Notes under the pieces: generated by a model
What the model was told of the DNA's origin: nothing
The model's database searches: none
Seen by the model: only the letters and a program-made list of their open reading frames with translations
Part shown: piece by piece, positions 47,201-60,500 of the stretch
Layout: every line of letters begins with the position of its first letter
Numbering within the stretch: the stretch's first letter is position 1
Position numbers and translations under genes: made by a program
NCBI RefSeq assembly: GCF_031877795.1
Contig: NC_133946.1
Span: 12,623,144 to 12,687,143 of the forward strand
Direction: 5' to 3'
DNA: 64,000 bases
DNA from: Strix aluco
Taxonomy: Eukaryota > Chordata > Aves > Strigiformes > Strigidae

Positions 47201-50200
47201 AAGTACCAGGAAGAAAGCACCTGTGCAAAGTCCCTTTCGAGAAACGAAAGGAATGATGTGACCTATCCTACCGCCTCTGCACACGTTTCTGGCTCCGTGA
47301 TGGCTTGGGGGGGGGCACCGGCACCAGCAGGTGCTCTGAACCTGGGGGGCTGTGCAGCTAACCTCACAGCTGGGCCCTCCAACACTCCCTGGGAACGTCT
47401 CGGGCAGGCAGGTGAGCTCTGGTGTCATCTGCCTTTCAGGTTGTTACAACTTCTTTTTGCAAGTTACTGCCTCTCTGAGATGCCAGCAAAGTAGCTCCCT
47501 GTTCTGTGTAAAGCACAATCAACTGCTTTATTCTAAAGTTTAAGCTGTTAGTTGGAGCAGAGTAATTTCTTGCCATATTTATACATCATAAAAGTGTTAA
47601 AACAATGCAGTTTTCTTTTTGGTGGTCAGAAAGAGGACAATAATAGAGGAAAACAGGCAAAAAGGGTTCTAAATCTGCACCTCTCCTCCCGAAGAAGTTA
47701 TACCTATGATTTACTTATTGATTAATGCTCCTGTTTTGATAATTTTCAGTGAGCAGCTCTCAGGAGTAGGATCACTCTCAGTCTCTCTTCCTCCTTCCTC
47801 CTGCTGACAATTAGCATGACTCAGCCTACAAAGCATCAGCAGTGTCAATGACTCAGCCCTGTGACACGTGCTCCATCAGTCCATCTAGACGTGATTTAAA
47901 AAAGCAGCAAATACAAGGTTTTTTGTGCTGTGGGAAGACAGCTCTTTCAATTTGATAAAAATAAGATGTTCCATCCAACCATCCACAGAAGGAAGAGACT
48001 TCATACAGCTGACCACTTAGCTGCCGCCCTAGTAATTGGCAATGTATTTTGTTTCTTTCCAGCAGGTCAAAAAAGCATTTTTCCATTTGGTTCACGTATA
48101 ATTTGAAAGAACTCATACTCTGCATTTAAGGTGTATTTTTCAAAACCCAATTCATATAAAGCTTGTGGGTACTTGCCTCATTCAATCTATAGCGTCTAAG
48201 TGCTGCTCCCACTGGGAAAGCCACTAAGCAAACCCCAGCTGGAGACCAGAGCACTTCTATCATTGTTTTGCTGCTGAACAAAGTATTGTGCAGCGTATGT
48301 TCTGTATCAGGAGGGGCCTAGAAATAAACTCCAAAGACAGAGGAGATTTTATGTTGTTTATGAAGTTATACATTATGTATAGGGGATACTTTATACATGA
48401 AGAGAGTAAATCTAGTCTCAGTCCACAGCTATCGTTCTCTGTACGCTGTGGAGTGAAGCTGTTTCTGGCAGTGCTGATCTCAACCATGTGTCAAAAGTTT
48501 CCTTGATCACTCACTGAGTTCTAGTTACCAAAACTCTTTTTCCTCTGAACACATAATGGATGTGGCTTATGGTGGTGTTTTTCATTCTTTGCTTTCTTTC
48601 CAGTAAATTAATCTAATTTAATGTTTTAAATAGAAGTTCTAAGTTTTTTATTTACAGAGTGAGCCCTAGGGAACGTTCCCCAGACGTGTCCCTTTTTTTT
48701 TTTTTCTGAGTGAATGCAGAGGTTCTGCTGATATTTGTGAGGTGTGGATGTCTTTGAAGGTGACTATTTAAATTGTCAGCAGATACTAAACACCACCGAC
48801 AGTTTCAAAGTTTAGTAAAATAGCCAACACATTCACAACAGCAGCATCCCTCCCCCGCAAGGGGAACCAAGAAGAGCATAAAACAGACAGTCTAAGAGTC
48901 TTCTGATAATCTGTGCAGTATATTTCAACTTCAAGGTGATCTAGTTAATGAATCCTCAAATTTCACTCTGGCAGCAATTCAGAAAGCTGGAGCTCCATAA
49001 CACTGAGTTGATTAGAGCTATCTTCTCTATTTTTAATGAGACATATACTAACACTAGCAGAATCAGCATCCTGGGAACCATCTGCAGGCCATACACTTGT
49101 ACTAAATAGAAGGGGAAACACGGAGCAAATTTGTATTGCTGTAACTGTTTGTTGTATGTCTTACAGTGGTGTCTTGGACAGTGGGAATTGCTGAGAATAT
49201 AGCAAGAGTCAGATGGTAGCCTAACCTGTGTCATCAGGTTACCTGCATTTGGGTGACACAGAGGGGCCACCTAACACAAAGCAGGTTAATTAGAAGTCAC
49301 ACATCCCCTGAAGGGGGCTCTGCCTGACTCCTTGGCTCTGAACAACAAACACGCCAAACTGGGATTCAGGCCTCACTGGACAAACCACTACACCAAAGTA
49401 AGACATAGCCCTTGCAGCATTTAGTATCTACTCCACAGCTTTCAAATTGTGGTACATACTTTGTTTACATCTTTCAGTATGTGCCTTTTCTCCTGTTTCA
49501 GGATGACTTGGTAAACATTCTTCTGCATAATAACCCAATTTACAATTTTACTCCCAACATTCTTCAGTTTAGTATCTGATGTTTTGTCAGAAGTTATCCT
49601 GACAAGGAGTAAGTCCCAGGGTTTGAATCATTTTACCTGGAGTACCAAAAGCAATGGGATAATCAGAAAGAGATGACAAACACGATGTGAATTTACAATA
49701 GGGAAAAAAAGGCTATCTGCTACAGTGTCAGCAGTTCCCATCTTGCTACTATGTACAATTTTCTAGTGAAAGGGTTTGAAAAAACAAAGGGTTCTGTCAT
49801 CTGGCACAAATGCTGAGAGCAACAAGTTCATAGACCCGACTGGCTCCTCGAGGCACTAGTCTTTCTGAATTATCAATTAAAAATATTAAAAGAGTGAATT
49901 ACATGATTTAATGAAATAATTTTAAATAATTTTATTGTAAATGTAAGAAATTCTGAGTAAATTAAGGCTTCATGTGCAATCTGCTCATGAGTTGAAGCTT
50001 TATTTGGAATCTGATCACAATTTACAGTTTGGATTATTTCCTCCCACTGGATTTGGCAGAGGCTGTACTTGTATAATAGCACATTAGACTATTTAGATCT
50101 TAAATTAATCATCTTCCTGTAGACACTTACGCTGTAACACAAGTGATTTTTGTACAGTGTAGGAATAAAGCAATGCTTTTAAGAGGTCTGCTGTGGGCTG

Positions 50201-50900
50201 AACTGTATCTTTCTCACTGCTTTATAAAGATCTGTGATCTCAGGAAATACAATCTGTAAAATCCTATTGCTGTAAAATTACTTACCTGTTGTATCCTGTA
50301 CAAGCAATTTAAAATGATATGTTTAGTCATGGTATAAAGTGAGTTGCAGTCAGAGCATTCAGGTAAGTGAGGCTGAAGTTAAATCTTAGAACTGTGTCCA
50401 GCTCTCTCACGAGAGCTTCCTTTCTAGAAAAAGACCCCGAAGAAGGGCTAAAGATTTGTAAGTAGATAGAGCTGGAAAAGGGGCGAGAGGGTGGCACACT
50501 ATCTCCCTCACACACCAAGTCTGTCCAGAAGCTTATGCAGTGTGCATTGTCTGCACAGTTTCAGTGTTCCCTGTGGAGAACACTTGCTGTAACACTTCTC
50601 GCTGGCGGGAGGTTAAGAGATGCCCTATTGCCCCAAGATTGCATGAAGAAATAGGTGCTTCGAGGTCAGATTCGGCTTGAATGCCAAGGAATCGGTGAAC
50701 ACGGGGACATGAGGCTCCAGCTTTTCTGAGGGATTTCAAACCGTAAGGTAATGACAGGAAAAGATACGAAGAAAATCCTGAGGCAGCTAGAGTTTTCTTT
50801 CTTCCCGGGAAAGAGCAATCCGGCTCATTAGAAACAGCGCGCTGCAGCTTTCTTCTCGAAAGAGAGAAACAGGCTCGAAAACCTAAAAATCTAACCGTAA
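44227..50900. other. Gene-poor AT-rich intergenic region
   Basis: About 6.7 kb without a recognisable gene or RNA on either strand. Frames such as 45,551-45,820 (+, 89 codons) and 48,956-49,270 (-) start with ATG but show no domain, signal peptide or repeat pattern that I recognise. No olfactory receptor motif was seen, although such genes neighbour MPEG1 in human. Poly-T/A runs and a G9 tract near 47,308 are the only other features. Confidence 0.5.
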
Positions 50901-51216
50901 AAATCAAAAAGGTTTCTCCTTTTCCTGACAGGCCCAGGCACCGCCGGAGCCGCCGCCGCGGCGGGGCGCGAGCGAGGCCCAAACGTCCCAACCGCCGGCC
51001 GAGGGGCTCCCGCCGCCCTCTCTCTGTGGGAAGCCCCAACCCCCGTTTACAGCTGTAAAGCCGCGCCCTCGCCTCACGCTGTCACCGAGGCAAAACAAAC
51101 CCGCAGCCGGGTTTTATCCTGCTTCCCACAGGCAGGCTCGGCCTTTATTTCCAGCCGGGGCCGAGGGGGCCGGGCTGGGGCGCCGCCACCCCGCCCCGCT
51201 GAGGGAGCGCCCCGCG

Positions 51217-51361
51217 CCGTATTTACCCCTATTGAGCGCAGCCCCGATTACCGTATACACCCACATGGACGCTCCCAGAAAGGAGGCGTTACCGTATTTA
51301 CCGCTACTAACGCACGGCCGCATTTCAGGACGTGAAGCCCAACACGTGCTCCCGTATTTCA
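51217..51361 (+). repeat. TMEM41B: Repeated CCGTATTTACC motif in the TMEM41B promoter
   Basis: Four related elements start at 51,217 (CCGTATTTACCCCTATTGAG), 51,251 (CCGTATACACCCACAT), 51,292 (CCGTATTTACCGCTACTAAC) and 51,352 (CCGTATTTCACAGTGCGG). The first and third match over about 23 bases, including a trailing AGCGCA/ACGCAC. They lie 210-350 bases upstream of the start codon. I do not recognise the element as a known factor site. Confidence 0.75.
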
Positions 51362-51415
51362 CAGTGCGGAAGCGCAAACGCGTAATGTCCCTCACAAAAG
51401 CGGCACGGCGGGAGA

Positions 51416-51425
51416 GCGCATGCGC
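51416..51425. promoter_or_regulatory. TMEM41B: Perfect NRF1 binding palindrome
   Basis: GCGCATGCGC is the core palindrome bound by nuclear respiratory factor 1. It lies 144 bases upstream of the TMEM41B ATG inside the CpG island, a typical distance for NRF1-driven promoters. Confidence 0.65.
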
Positions 51426-51568
51426 CGTGCCGCGACGGGGGTGGGAGCGCGACCCGGTGGGGTGAGGAGGAGCGGCCGGTCCCGCCTCCTTCCCGCGGCT
51501 CTCGTTGCCGGCGAGGCCTGTCCTGACCCTGTTTCGCCGGTCGGCGGGCCCCGGGATAGCGCGGAGTC

Positions 51569-54500
51569 ATGGCGCAGCGGAGGGCGGCGGAGCGCGGGCC
51601 TTGCCAAGGGGCGGCGGAGAGCGCCAGGCACCAGCGGCAGCTTCTAGAAGGTGCCGGGCGTTGGGGCGGCGGGAGGGCGCGATCTCGTCTCGCCAACGGG
51701 CGACCGGCTGCGCCCGCCCAACCGCCCGCGCGCAACGGGGGCGGCGGTTGGGCGGGAGAGCGGCAGCAGGGCGGCCTCAGGGGGGCCGGGGGGTGTGTGT
51801 GGGGATGAGGCGGGCTCCCGTTGTGGGGCCTGTCAGCCGCTACCCACGGCAGGACCGGGGCCGAAACGGGGCAGCTGCCCGCCCCCCACACGCGCGGATG
51901 AGGAAACACGCGTGGGGGGGTGTGGGGTGGGTGTGTTGTTCCACTACCGGCACGACTGTGGTACAGAAAGTGCAGTTTGCTGTGTTTTCCTTTTTCTTTC
52001 TCTAAGATTTTTTTTTTTTTAAATTATTACTTTTAAAAATTTTTGTTTTTTTTCCTTCTGGAGAAGATGTTATTAAAATAACCAGCGGTGAGGTATTCAT
52101 GCTTGTAACATGGATGCTGCCTTCTGCCCCTTCGGCCCCAGCAGAGCCAGTGCACGCCTGGGGGATCACGCTGACCTCAAAGTGAAAAATGTTAAAGCAA
52201 TAAAATTGGCAGCTCGTCCAGCTGGCTCTGTTTAGTCCGTGGGTTTCATCATCCTTTCGCCGTGTTTCACAACTGTGAGGTGGCAGTGCCACCCCATTGA
52301 GTGTTGCGCGTTGGCATTGTAGTCATGCCACTGGCATCTGCGAATGAAAACACAGCCTTGGCGTTTTTCATGTTCTTCAGGTGACCGAGACAACTTGCTT
52401 TGCTCACTGCAAAGTTGTGCTAATCTGGCAGTTTTAATATGTGGGCACATGCACACCCTTGTATGGATGCAGAGAGTTCTTACTGATTATTTCTCTGTTT
52501 AAAATTCTTTGTGCACATAGCTGCATTTGTGCTAATCAGTGTATTACATATATATGGTCGTATTGGTAAAAATCTAAAGCATAGAAAAGGCTAAAATGGG
52601 TCACTTTTTGTACTCCCATGACTTCTTCGACACAAGTATTTAACAGCTAATAAAAACTTAGACATATCCAAGAGAAATTGTCTTATGCAAGTGTAAAATA
52701 TGTGTAACTCCCAAGTTGAGACCTGTATTTCCCAGGCTGGTGTGTGTGTTTACGTGTGTTTTCTTCCAAGTGGGTCTCACCTCGTTGCTAGTGGCTGTGT
52801 CTGGTGTTCCTTCTTAGGAGGAAAAACAAAAGAGCCTGTTTCAAAGTTGTGTTGTACATACATTTAACTTCAGGTTAAATTTCTAGTTGACTAGCAGATG
52901 ATGTGTGGCCAAAAGGAAAAAATATGTATGCCTTACTCAGTTTTGCTCTATTTTCTTCTTTACAAATTTATTTATTAATGGAGGCATGGATTATTAAGGA
53001 TTGTAGGAGCTGACTTCTACGGGATGTTTGCCAGCCCAAGAACTTCAGATTTGTTTCAAAGCTTTCAGGGAATGTGGATGATGTGTTGTATATGTTATTG
53101 AAAGTATTGGTGGGAGGATTATGTCCATAGAGAGTTTACCTTAACATTTCCTTAAAGTATAAGTTTGAAATCTGTTGTAAGATGTGAGGGTGGTGGTGCT
53201 GTTGGTTTGTTTTGTTTTTTTTTAACTTTGTTTTTGTTTAATTTCAGGGAAAGCTCAGGCAGAAGGTGGATCAGCTCGGACATCACTTCTTATTTTAGTG
53301 TCCATCTTCTTATCAGCTGCTTTCCTTATGTTCCTGGTATATAAAAATTTCCCGCAACTTAGTGAGTAAGTATGTCAGGAAAGGTAAATTAATTTGCTTT
53401 TCATTCAGTATCAAATTGTCGAGGAGCCTACAGGGGGTTAAGTGATTTTTAAACTGAGTTAATTATAGACATAACATTTTTTTTTTTTTAAATTGATTTT
53501 ATAATCTAGAATGTCAGGATACAGAGTTTAATACTGAAATACTAACTGGTAGGATCTGTGTGAACAGTTGTACTTGACCTAGGGTTTCTGTTGGACAGTT
53601 GAGATATACGTTTAGAAAAGTTACCCCCTGTCACATTAGCAGTGGTAACTCACTATGTTCTTAACTTTCTTCAGTTGAGACCCAAAACGTGCTTGGTTAG
53701 GGCTAGGTTTATTTTAAAATTCCTTGTGCGCTGGTATAGCTGCAGGCTGTTGTCAAAGGGGACATTCTTTTTCATAACTAAGCTTCACGTTCTCTTTTTC
53801 TCCTTTTTGTTGCATCTAATACTTGTGTTGGGAAGGTAGATAGTTTCACAAGGTGGAAGCCTGCTTGTCTGACAATTTTCTTTTTTTCTTTTAGTATTTA
53901 ATTTTCTGTCTGATTAGCTTGCTCAACAAGTTCAGTTTGCAACAGTCCAATCACTAAGTCTGATACAGAGGAAGAGAGGACACTCAACTGTGCTGCCCAG
54001 GGTTGCACCAGATTAAGGTGTGACATGAGATTCTGCTCTTAAAGCTTTGTTTGTTTGTGAGGTAAAGCTCTGCTGCTCTTGCTGCACTTCAAATGTTATG
54101 ACCCTAGCATTGAGGCAGTTATAGTTGTTTTTGGCTGAAATGTTGACTGCTGTTCAGTTGCCAAGGTTTGGTTGGAGTAATTATTTTTTGATCAGTGCGT
54201 GGTAAGAAGAAAAATGTAATCCTAGAAGTGAAGCAGATTATTGTAATGAATAAAAAAATTATGGTTTGCAAATATCTAAAACTGAGGATTTTCTAATACA
54301 AAACACCATGTAAATTCTAAGTGTTTATCTGAGAACATTATCACAATGATGATCATGTGGTTTGTTTGCTGAGGTTGTAGTTTAGTGATGTAGTGTATCT
54401 AATTATCCATATATTCAGTAAGTAATTTTACTATACCGTTTGATTATATTTACCACCATTCCTGCTTTTTTTTTTTTTTCTTCCAGAGAAGAAAGAGAAT

Positions 54501-57500
54501 GTATAAAGATTCCTAGAGATATGGATGATGCGAAGGCCTTGGGAAAAGTCCTGTCCAAATATAAGGACACATTTTATGTTCAAGTATTAGTGGCTTATTT
54601 TGCCACGTATGTTTTGTATCCTTTTTCTGATATAAAAGGCAGTTTTGATGTAGTGATATTTCTCTGAAAAATCAATGAAAAATACAAACTTAAATTGCTG
54701 ATCATAGGTGAAGAGGCTAACCTGCCTGGATGTGTTTATAAATAGACACAAATATTCAGAAATCTTTGAGCTTAAAAGTATTTCTTACGTGTTTCAGTAT
54801 GCTTTTTGGACTGTAAGAAAGGGCTGAGTAGAAGGAAATTGGTGCATGCATGTACAGTTGTAAATGGTGCTGGGTATTTGCATGCAGCCTGACCTTGATT
54901 GTGTCTGTTGTGGACAAGATTTTGAGCTTTGATACTAGACTCGGACTCATTTTATTGCCAGTTAGAAATTACTGTTGATTCTAAAGGAAAACTGAGACTA
55001 CTGCACTGTTCTTCCTTGAGACATTCAGAAGTGCCATATGTGAGTAATTTACAGAATATTATACACCGTTTCTCGAGGAAAGCATTTTGAACCTTCTTTC
55101 ATCACTGCAGTGGCAACATTCAGAAAACAAATCTCTTATTTCCTTTGAGAGCACTAAATTTCTGAAGTACTTTCTGCCTAGGGAGACACAAAGGCTACCT
55201 GTGTTCTGTGTTAACTTTTTTCTGAGTGCTGAATATATTAATTAATCATTAAACACACTCTTAACTGGAACACTTAACTAAAGGTTAATAACTTTTAAAA
55301 GCCGTACAAGAGGTCTGTTTCATAGTTTAATGCGGGAGGCTTTTGTAACAGAGAAGAATCAGCGCTGAATGTGCCATTAGTAATTATCCTCTAGCCTTGT
55401 TCTTCTTACGTGAAATTCACAAATAATAGATTTATGAAGAAAATTAAAATGTTAGGCTTTATATATTAACAGGAAGGAGAACAAAAATTGGCTGTTTATT
55501 GACACTACTGTAGCAGCCAATGTGACATTTACTGTCTCAGCAGTAGACTGTGATCAGTGACAAGCATGTTGGTTATCTCAGAACCTTGACACTTGCTTAG
55601 AAGAAGCTGTATTGGTTGTAATGGACTTTATATAAAGAAAGACTACTTGGCTTTTTGATACTTGAGTCAATTCAACTCAGATAAAATAGTGTGCAATTTT
55701 TTTTCGCTGTATAAGATTTCTATGCGAACTGGGCAATACATCATAGTCTGAAGTATCCCCTGCACACCTTAAGCTCAACAGCCTATTTGCATATGCTGCA
55801 GAAACTTAATTTTTGCCTTTTCAAAAAGTTCTGACTGATACTGGTGGTGATATATCCTAGTTATCTAGTGATTGTAGCATGCCTGTTTGTAAGGAAGTAG
55901 TAGTTGCCTTCATAAATGTGAGTCTTTTATGGAACTCATAGTAGTTACGGGCTCGGACAGTTCTGTGAGCTTTTCAGAGAGAATATCTGAAATCTGCATC
56001 TCTAGTCAACAATGTAAAAATCAGAAGTATGTGTTTCCTGTAATGTCACAATAAATCCCCAGTGTCAACTGTTGCACAGATGAAGAGAAAAATGTAGTAC
56101 AGCTTTTATTATTTAGTGACTTATTTTTGTATGTGTAATAATGAATCTACCCCTTGTTTTTCTGTGCTTGGGCTTCTTGTGCTACTCTGTAATATTTTGA
56201 AGTAAAGATCTTTAGAGGCTATGCCTATTTATATTTATGCTTTTTCAAATTGTAATATGTATCTTGACTGCTTATAAAATTCAGAATTGGGTAGTTTTTT
56301 AATTTATTTTTTTTTTCTTAACTAAGATGCATTCAGCTTGCAAACATTTGCTATTCCTGGGTCGATATTTCTCAGTATCCTGTCAGGGTTTCTTTATCCC
56401 TTTCCGCTGGCCTTATTTCTTGTTTGTCTGGTAAGTATGGAAAATAGTTTGTGAGGGCATATATTTCTATCTATTTGGAATACAACCGAGCATCTGAACA
56501 GCTTCCTGTTTGAAATGATCAGAGGCTGAGTGAAATAGGGGTATACTTTAGTTTCTGAGGAATGAATGAATTCTCATTCAGTTCTGTTGTGAGAATGGCA
56601 TTACCCACAAAGTTCACTGTAGCATTGGGTGATGATCCAAAAGACTAAACTGTTTCTCCGATTTTCTTAATAATGGACGCATCTGAGTGTGAATCAGCCA
56701 GAGTCTCCTTTACTTTATATTTGTCTAGCATCCACCAGAACCCGATTGTAATTTCAGAACACAATTACTGCATTTTTATTATTGCACTGCAAAACACATC
56801 TGTTTTTAAATGGCTTAAATACCCAGGACGCTTAATTTAAGATATGAAATGTATGTTACTGACAATCTTCAAAACATGTCATGTACAAAAGATAGTCCTA
56901 ATGAGCCTTAGTACGTAATAACGAGATAATTGAGTACATATGGAGGATCAAGTTGATGAATTTTCAAGTTTGAATCTCTTCAGTGCCATTGTGTCCCTTA
57001 TTTGTAAAGCTTTCACTGTTCAAAATCTTAAAATAAAACTGCAGAAGCACTCCATATTAACTGATAAGTAATCAACACTGTCAATTTTGAATGTTAAGAT
57101 TGATCTAAATGTCTTGGAAATAAAGGAACTCTCTTGGGTCAACAACATTCTTAGTGAGTGTGTATATACTGCTGAAGGAGAGCCCTTCAGCCTCAGTGGA
57201 GGGTCGCATAGAAGCAGGCTCTATCTAGCCAGTGTAGTTAGTGTTTCTGCTCATTTGTTTTTTTGTTTGTTTTTTTTCAGTGCTCAGGACTTGGAGCTTC
57301 ATTCTGCTATATGCTTTCATATCTAGTGGGACGTCCTGTTGTATACAGATACTTAACAGAAAAAGCAGTAAAATGGTCAGAACAGGTAAAGCCTCTAGAG
57401 ATCACAGAATGTTTTGGGTTGGAAGGGACCTTAAAGATCATCTAGTTCCACCCCCCCCACCATGGGCAGGGACACCTTCCACTAGCCCAGGTTGCTCAAA

Positions 57501-60500
57501 GCCCCGTCCAACCTGGCCTTGAACCCTTCCAGGGAGGGGGCAGCCACAGCTTCTCTGGGCAACCTGTGCTAGTGTCTCGCCACCCTCACTGTGAAGAATT
57601 TCTTCCTTATATCTGATCTAAATTTACCTTCTTTCAGTTTAAAACCATTATCCCTTGTCCTGTCCCTATACTCCCTGATAAAGGGTCCCTCCCCATCTTT
57701 CCTGTAGCCCCCCTTAAGTACTGGAAGGCCACTAGAAGGTCTCTCCAGAGCCTTCTCTTCTCCAGGCTGAACACCCCCAACTCTCTCAGCCTGTCCTCAC
57801 AGGGGAGCTGCTCCAGCCCCTTGATCACCTTTGTGGCCTCCTCTGGACCCACCTCGAGCAGGTCCATGTGCTTATATTGGGGATCCCAGAGCTGGACACA
57901 GCACTGCAGGTGGGGTCTCACGAGTGTGGAGTAGAAGGGAGAGAATGCTGTTTTTACCTCCCTCGACCTGCTGGCCACACTTCTCTTGATGCAGCCCAGG
58001 ATATGGTTGGCTTTCTGGGCTGCAAGTACACGTTACTGGCTCATGGTCAGTTTTCCATCCACTAGTACCCTCTGCAGGGCAGCTCTCAATTCAGAGATGG
58101 TGAAATTTAGGAAAATGTGTAGTGGAATAGCATGGAAAACTAGGGGGTTTTGTGCTCATGTAGCTAGTTACACAGAAAGGATTCTGACTCTTTTCTGACA
58201 CTGTGTAGTTACTTCTCTTGAGTGTTTTTAAACAGTGGAGAGTATTCCTGGTTTTATGGTATTTCCTGTGAGGAAGCTGTTTTTACCTAGGAAGAGTTTG
58301 CAACTGATAGCCCCCCTGGTTTAGCTAATGTCAATAGGAAACCTCTCCAGTTTCAATTTAAAGTAATAGCTTTCCAAGCATCAGAACTGATGAAAGCTGG
58401 GTTTGTGTTTTTTGTAGGGGAAGAAAACCCATAGCTATATGTATGATTGCAAAACCTTTATTTGAAGATGTTATTGTGCTTGAAGAATTTAGAAACTTTC
58501 TCTTATAGTATCTGGTAACATTAGTTTCAGCAAGGGTTAATTGTCAGATGAAGTTAAAGATTTTGCAATACAAAATCATAGTGTGATTAGTATTTGACTT
58601 CATGTCTCTTGCTTTGATGCTCTGAAACATGTTCAAACGGATTTTTTTTTTTTGGCAAGTGTGAAGTACAACTAACTATTGTACTCTGTTCAAGACTGAA
58701 TCACATAAAAATATTTGAAACTTGTTCCTCATTAGGTAAGATGTGGAGATGTCCTGCACAATTGCCCTTATTAAATAATATAGTAGTATTTTGACTCTTG
58801 ACCCAGGTAAACCTTAATATCGCAGTAGAATCTTGAGGCTGCTCTGAGTGGCAAATGGTTACTATTTCCATTAGTAGAACTGGATATGTGATATAAATTA
58901 TGTAATTATATCTCATTGTTTCCAGGTTAATTGGACTATATCATGCTTGCATTTTGAGGACTAAGATGTTTTATATACAGAATTAATCAATGTTTAAATA
59001 TTTGTCTTTCCCTAAGATTAAAAAAACCCCACAATGGTATTACTGAACAATATCAGGGCTACTGACTTTAGTGTTGCAGTTAAAGCTAAAGTTGGGGGGG
59101 GAAAAAACAGGGTTGTGACTGGGATGGCTTGCTGTGTGAGATTTCAGATGGAATTGCAATCAGATGATGTTTGGTTTCATCTGGGGTCAGATGACCGTGT
59201 TTAGGCTTAGGCTTAGTGAAGGTCTGCCAGGATAGGCCAGAAGTGGTGGATGCTTTATTATCCTTATAACTTGGCTTGAGGTTACAGTTCTTGTTTGAAA
59301 GGGCTGATGCACTAAAGGCAGGCTGGAAGGAGAAAAGACTTTGATGTAGTACTAGTGTAAGGAGCTGGGCTAGACTGGAGAAACTAATTAAGACTGTAAA
59401 TAAAGTTGGGGCTATTGTGATTGCTCCTGGGTAAATGTTAATGCTGGGCATTCTAGCACATGGGTAGATAGGTTTTGCAACTGTGCTGGCAGCAGCCACC
59501 TGATGAACTTCAGAGCCATGACCTGGGTAAGTTTCCAAGTAATAAACACAGCTGTGTGTCAGGCTTGATCATGAGTTAGGACAGAACAAACTTCATTGCT
59601 AGTTCCTGCAGAAGCTTTAGGGTCAGGATGACAAGCTGGCAGTGAGACAGACAGAGGTTGCTGCACTAAAGTTAGGGTTAGGCCTGCTGCTGTGCCGAAT
59701 TACTCCTTTGCTGTTTAAGTTGTCTGATTCAGACACATCATCACCATGCTCTACTACAGACTGGTATTTCCAGACTAACTTCAGTGTGGTTTAACAGGTG
59801 ATTCATTGATGACTCTTCCTTGAGTCACTCATTGTTTAACTGCTTTTTATGTTTGCAACTTGTGAATTTCTACAAAAGATACACACAAACTCCCCCCCCC
59901 CCCCTCCCCCCTGCCCCCAACAAACCCCTAGTAGTAAAATCACTGTGTATTTTCATGGCAGGGTTTTTTTTTACTGAATTTTTTTCATTTTGTTTTGGCA
60001 GGTTGAACGACACAGAGAACACCTCATTAACTACATAATATTTTTGAGAATAACACCTTTTCTTCCCAATTGGTTTATCAATATAACATCCCCTGTCATT
60101 AATGTGCCATTGAAAGTATTTTTCATTGGCACTTTTCTAGGTAAGTGTTCTGGGTAGTGAACTGCAGTTTGGGGGTGGCCAGAAGAAGGGGTATTATGTG
60201 CTGCTCCGTGTGCGATGTTCAGCGGAGATCACCACCTACTGGGCAGCCGAAAGGCTACACAAGAATATCGGGTTTGTACTTTTCGGTGTGTGGAGCTTAC
60301 AGCATCGAAAGATTTTAGTAGTCAGGACTAGTTCTGATGTACTGGATCAGAGGTGATGGGCTCCAGGCTAATTACTTGCTTAAGGAAACATACATTATCT
60401 GAACACTTTATTAGTAACTTTTTGTTCCACTCCATGATTATAATATTTCTGTGAACTTCTGTAAGGTTCTCTTTTGAGCTCAACATAATTGTATGAGGAT

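Larger units (their letters stand above)
50930..51950 (+). promoter_or_regulatory. TMEM41B: TMEM41B CpG-island promoter
   Basis: A sharp GC- and CpG-rich island in AT-rich surroundings covers the TMEM41B first exon. It contains a perfect NRF1 palindrome (51,416-51,425), several CCGTATTTACC-type repeats (51,217-51,360) and a CACGTG E-box (51,343-51,348), with no TATA box. It is typical of a housekeeping promoter. Open frames on the - strand through the island are probably spurious. Confidence 0.75.

Noticed and set aside
50533-51098. 168-codon - strand frame next to the TMEM41B CpG island, which could be a divergent gene
   Set aside because: No recognisable domain; the Arg-rich start comes from the CpG island and the rest from ordinary sequence. 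A non-coding divergent transcript is possible but cannot be supported.
40065-51200. Olfactory receptor genes expected beside MPEG1 from human synteny
   Set aside because: No seven-transmembrane frame or MAYDRY-type motif was seen on either strand.
54440-54667. 75-codon frame covering TMEM41B exon 3
   Set aside because: It is exon 3 plus intronic read-through beyond the donor at 54,616; the conserved YVFLQTFAIPG join shows the correct splice.
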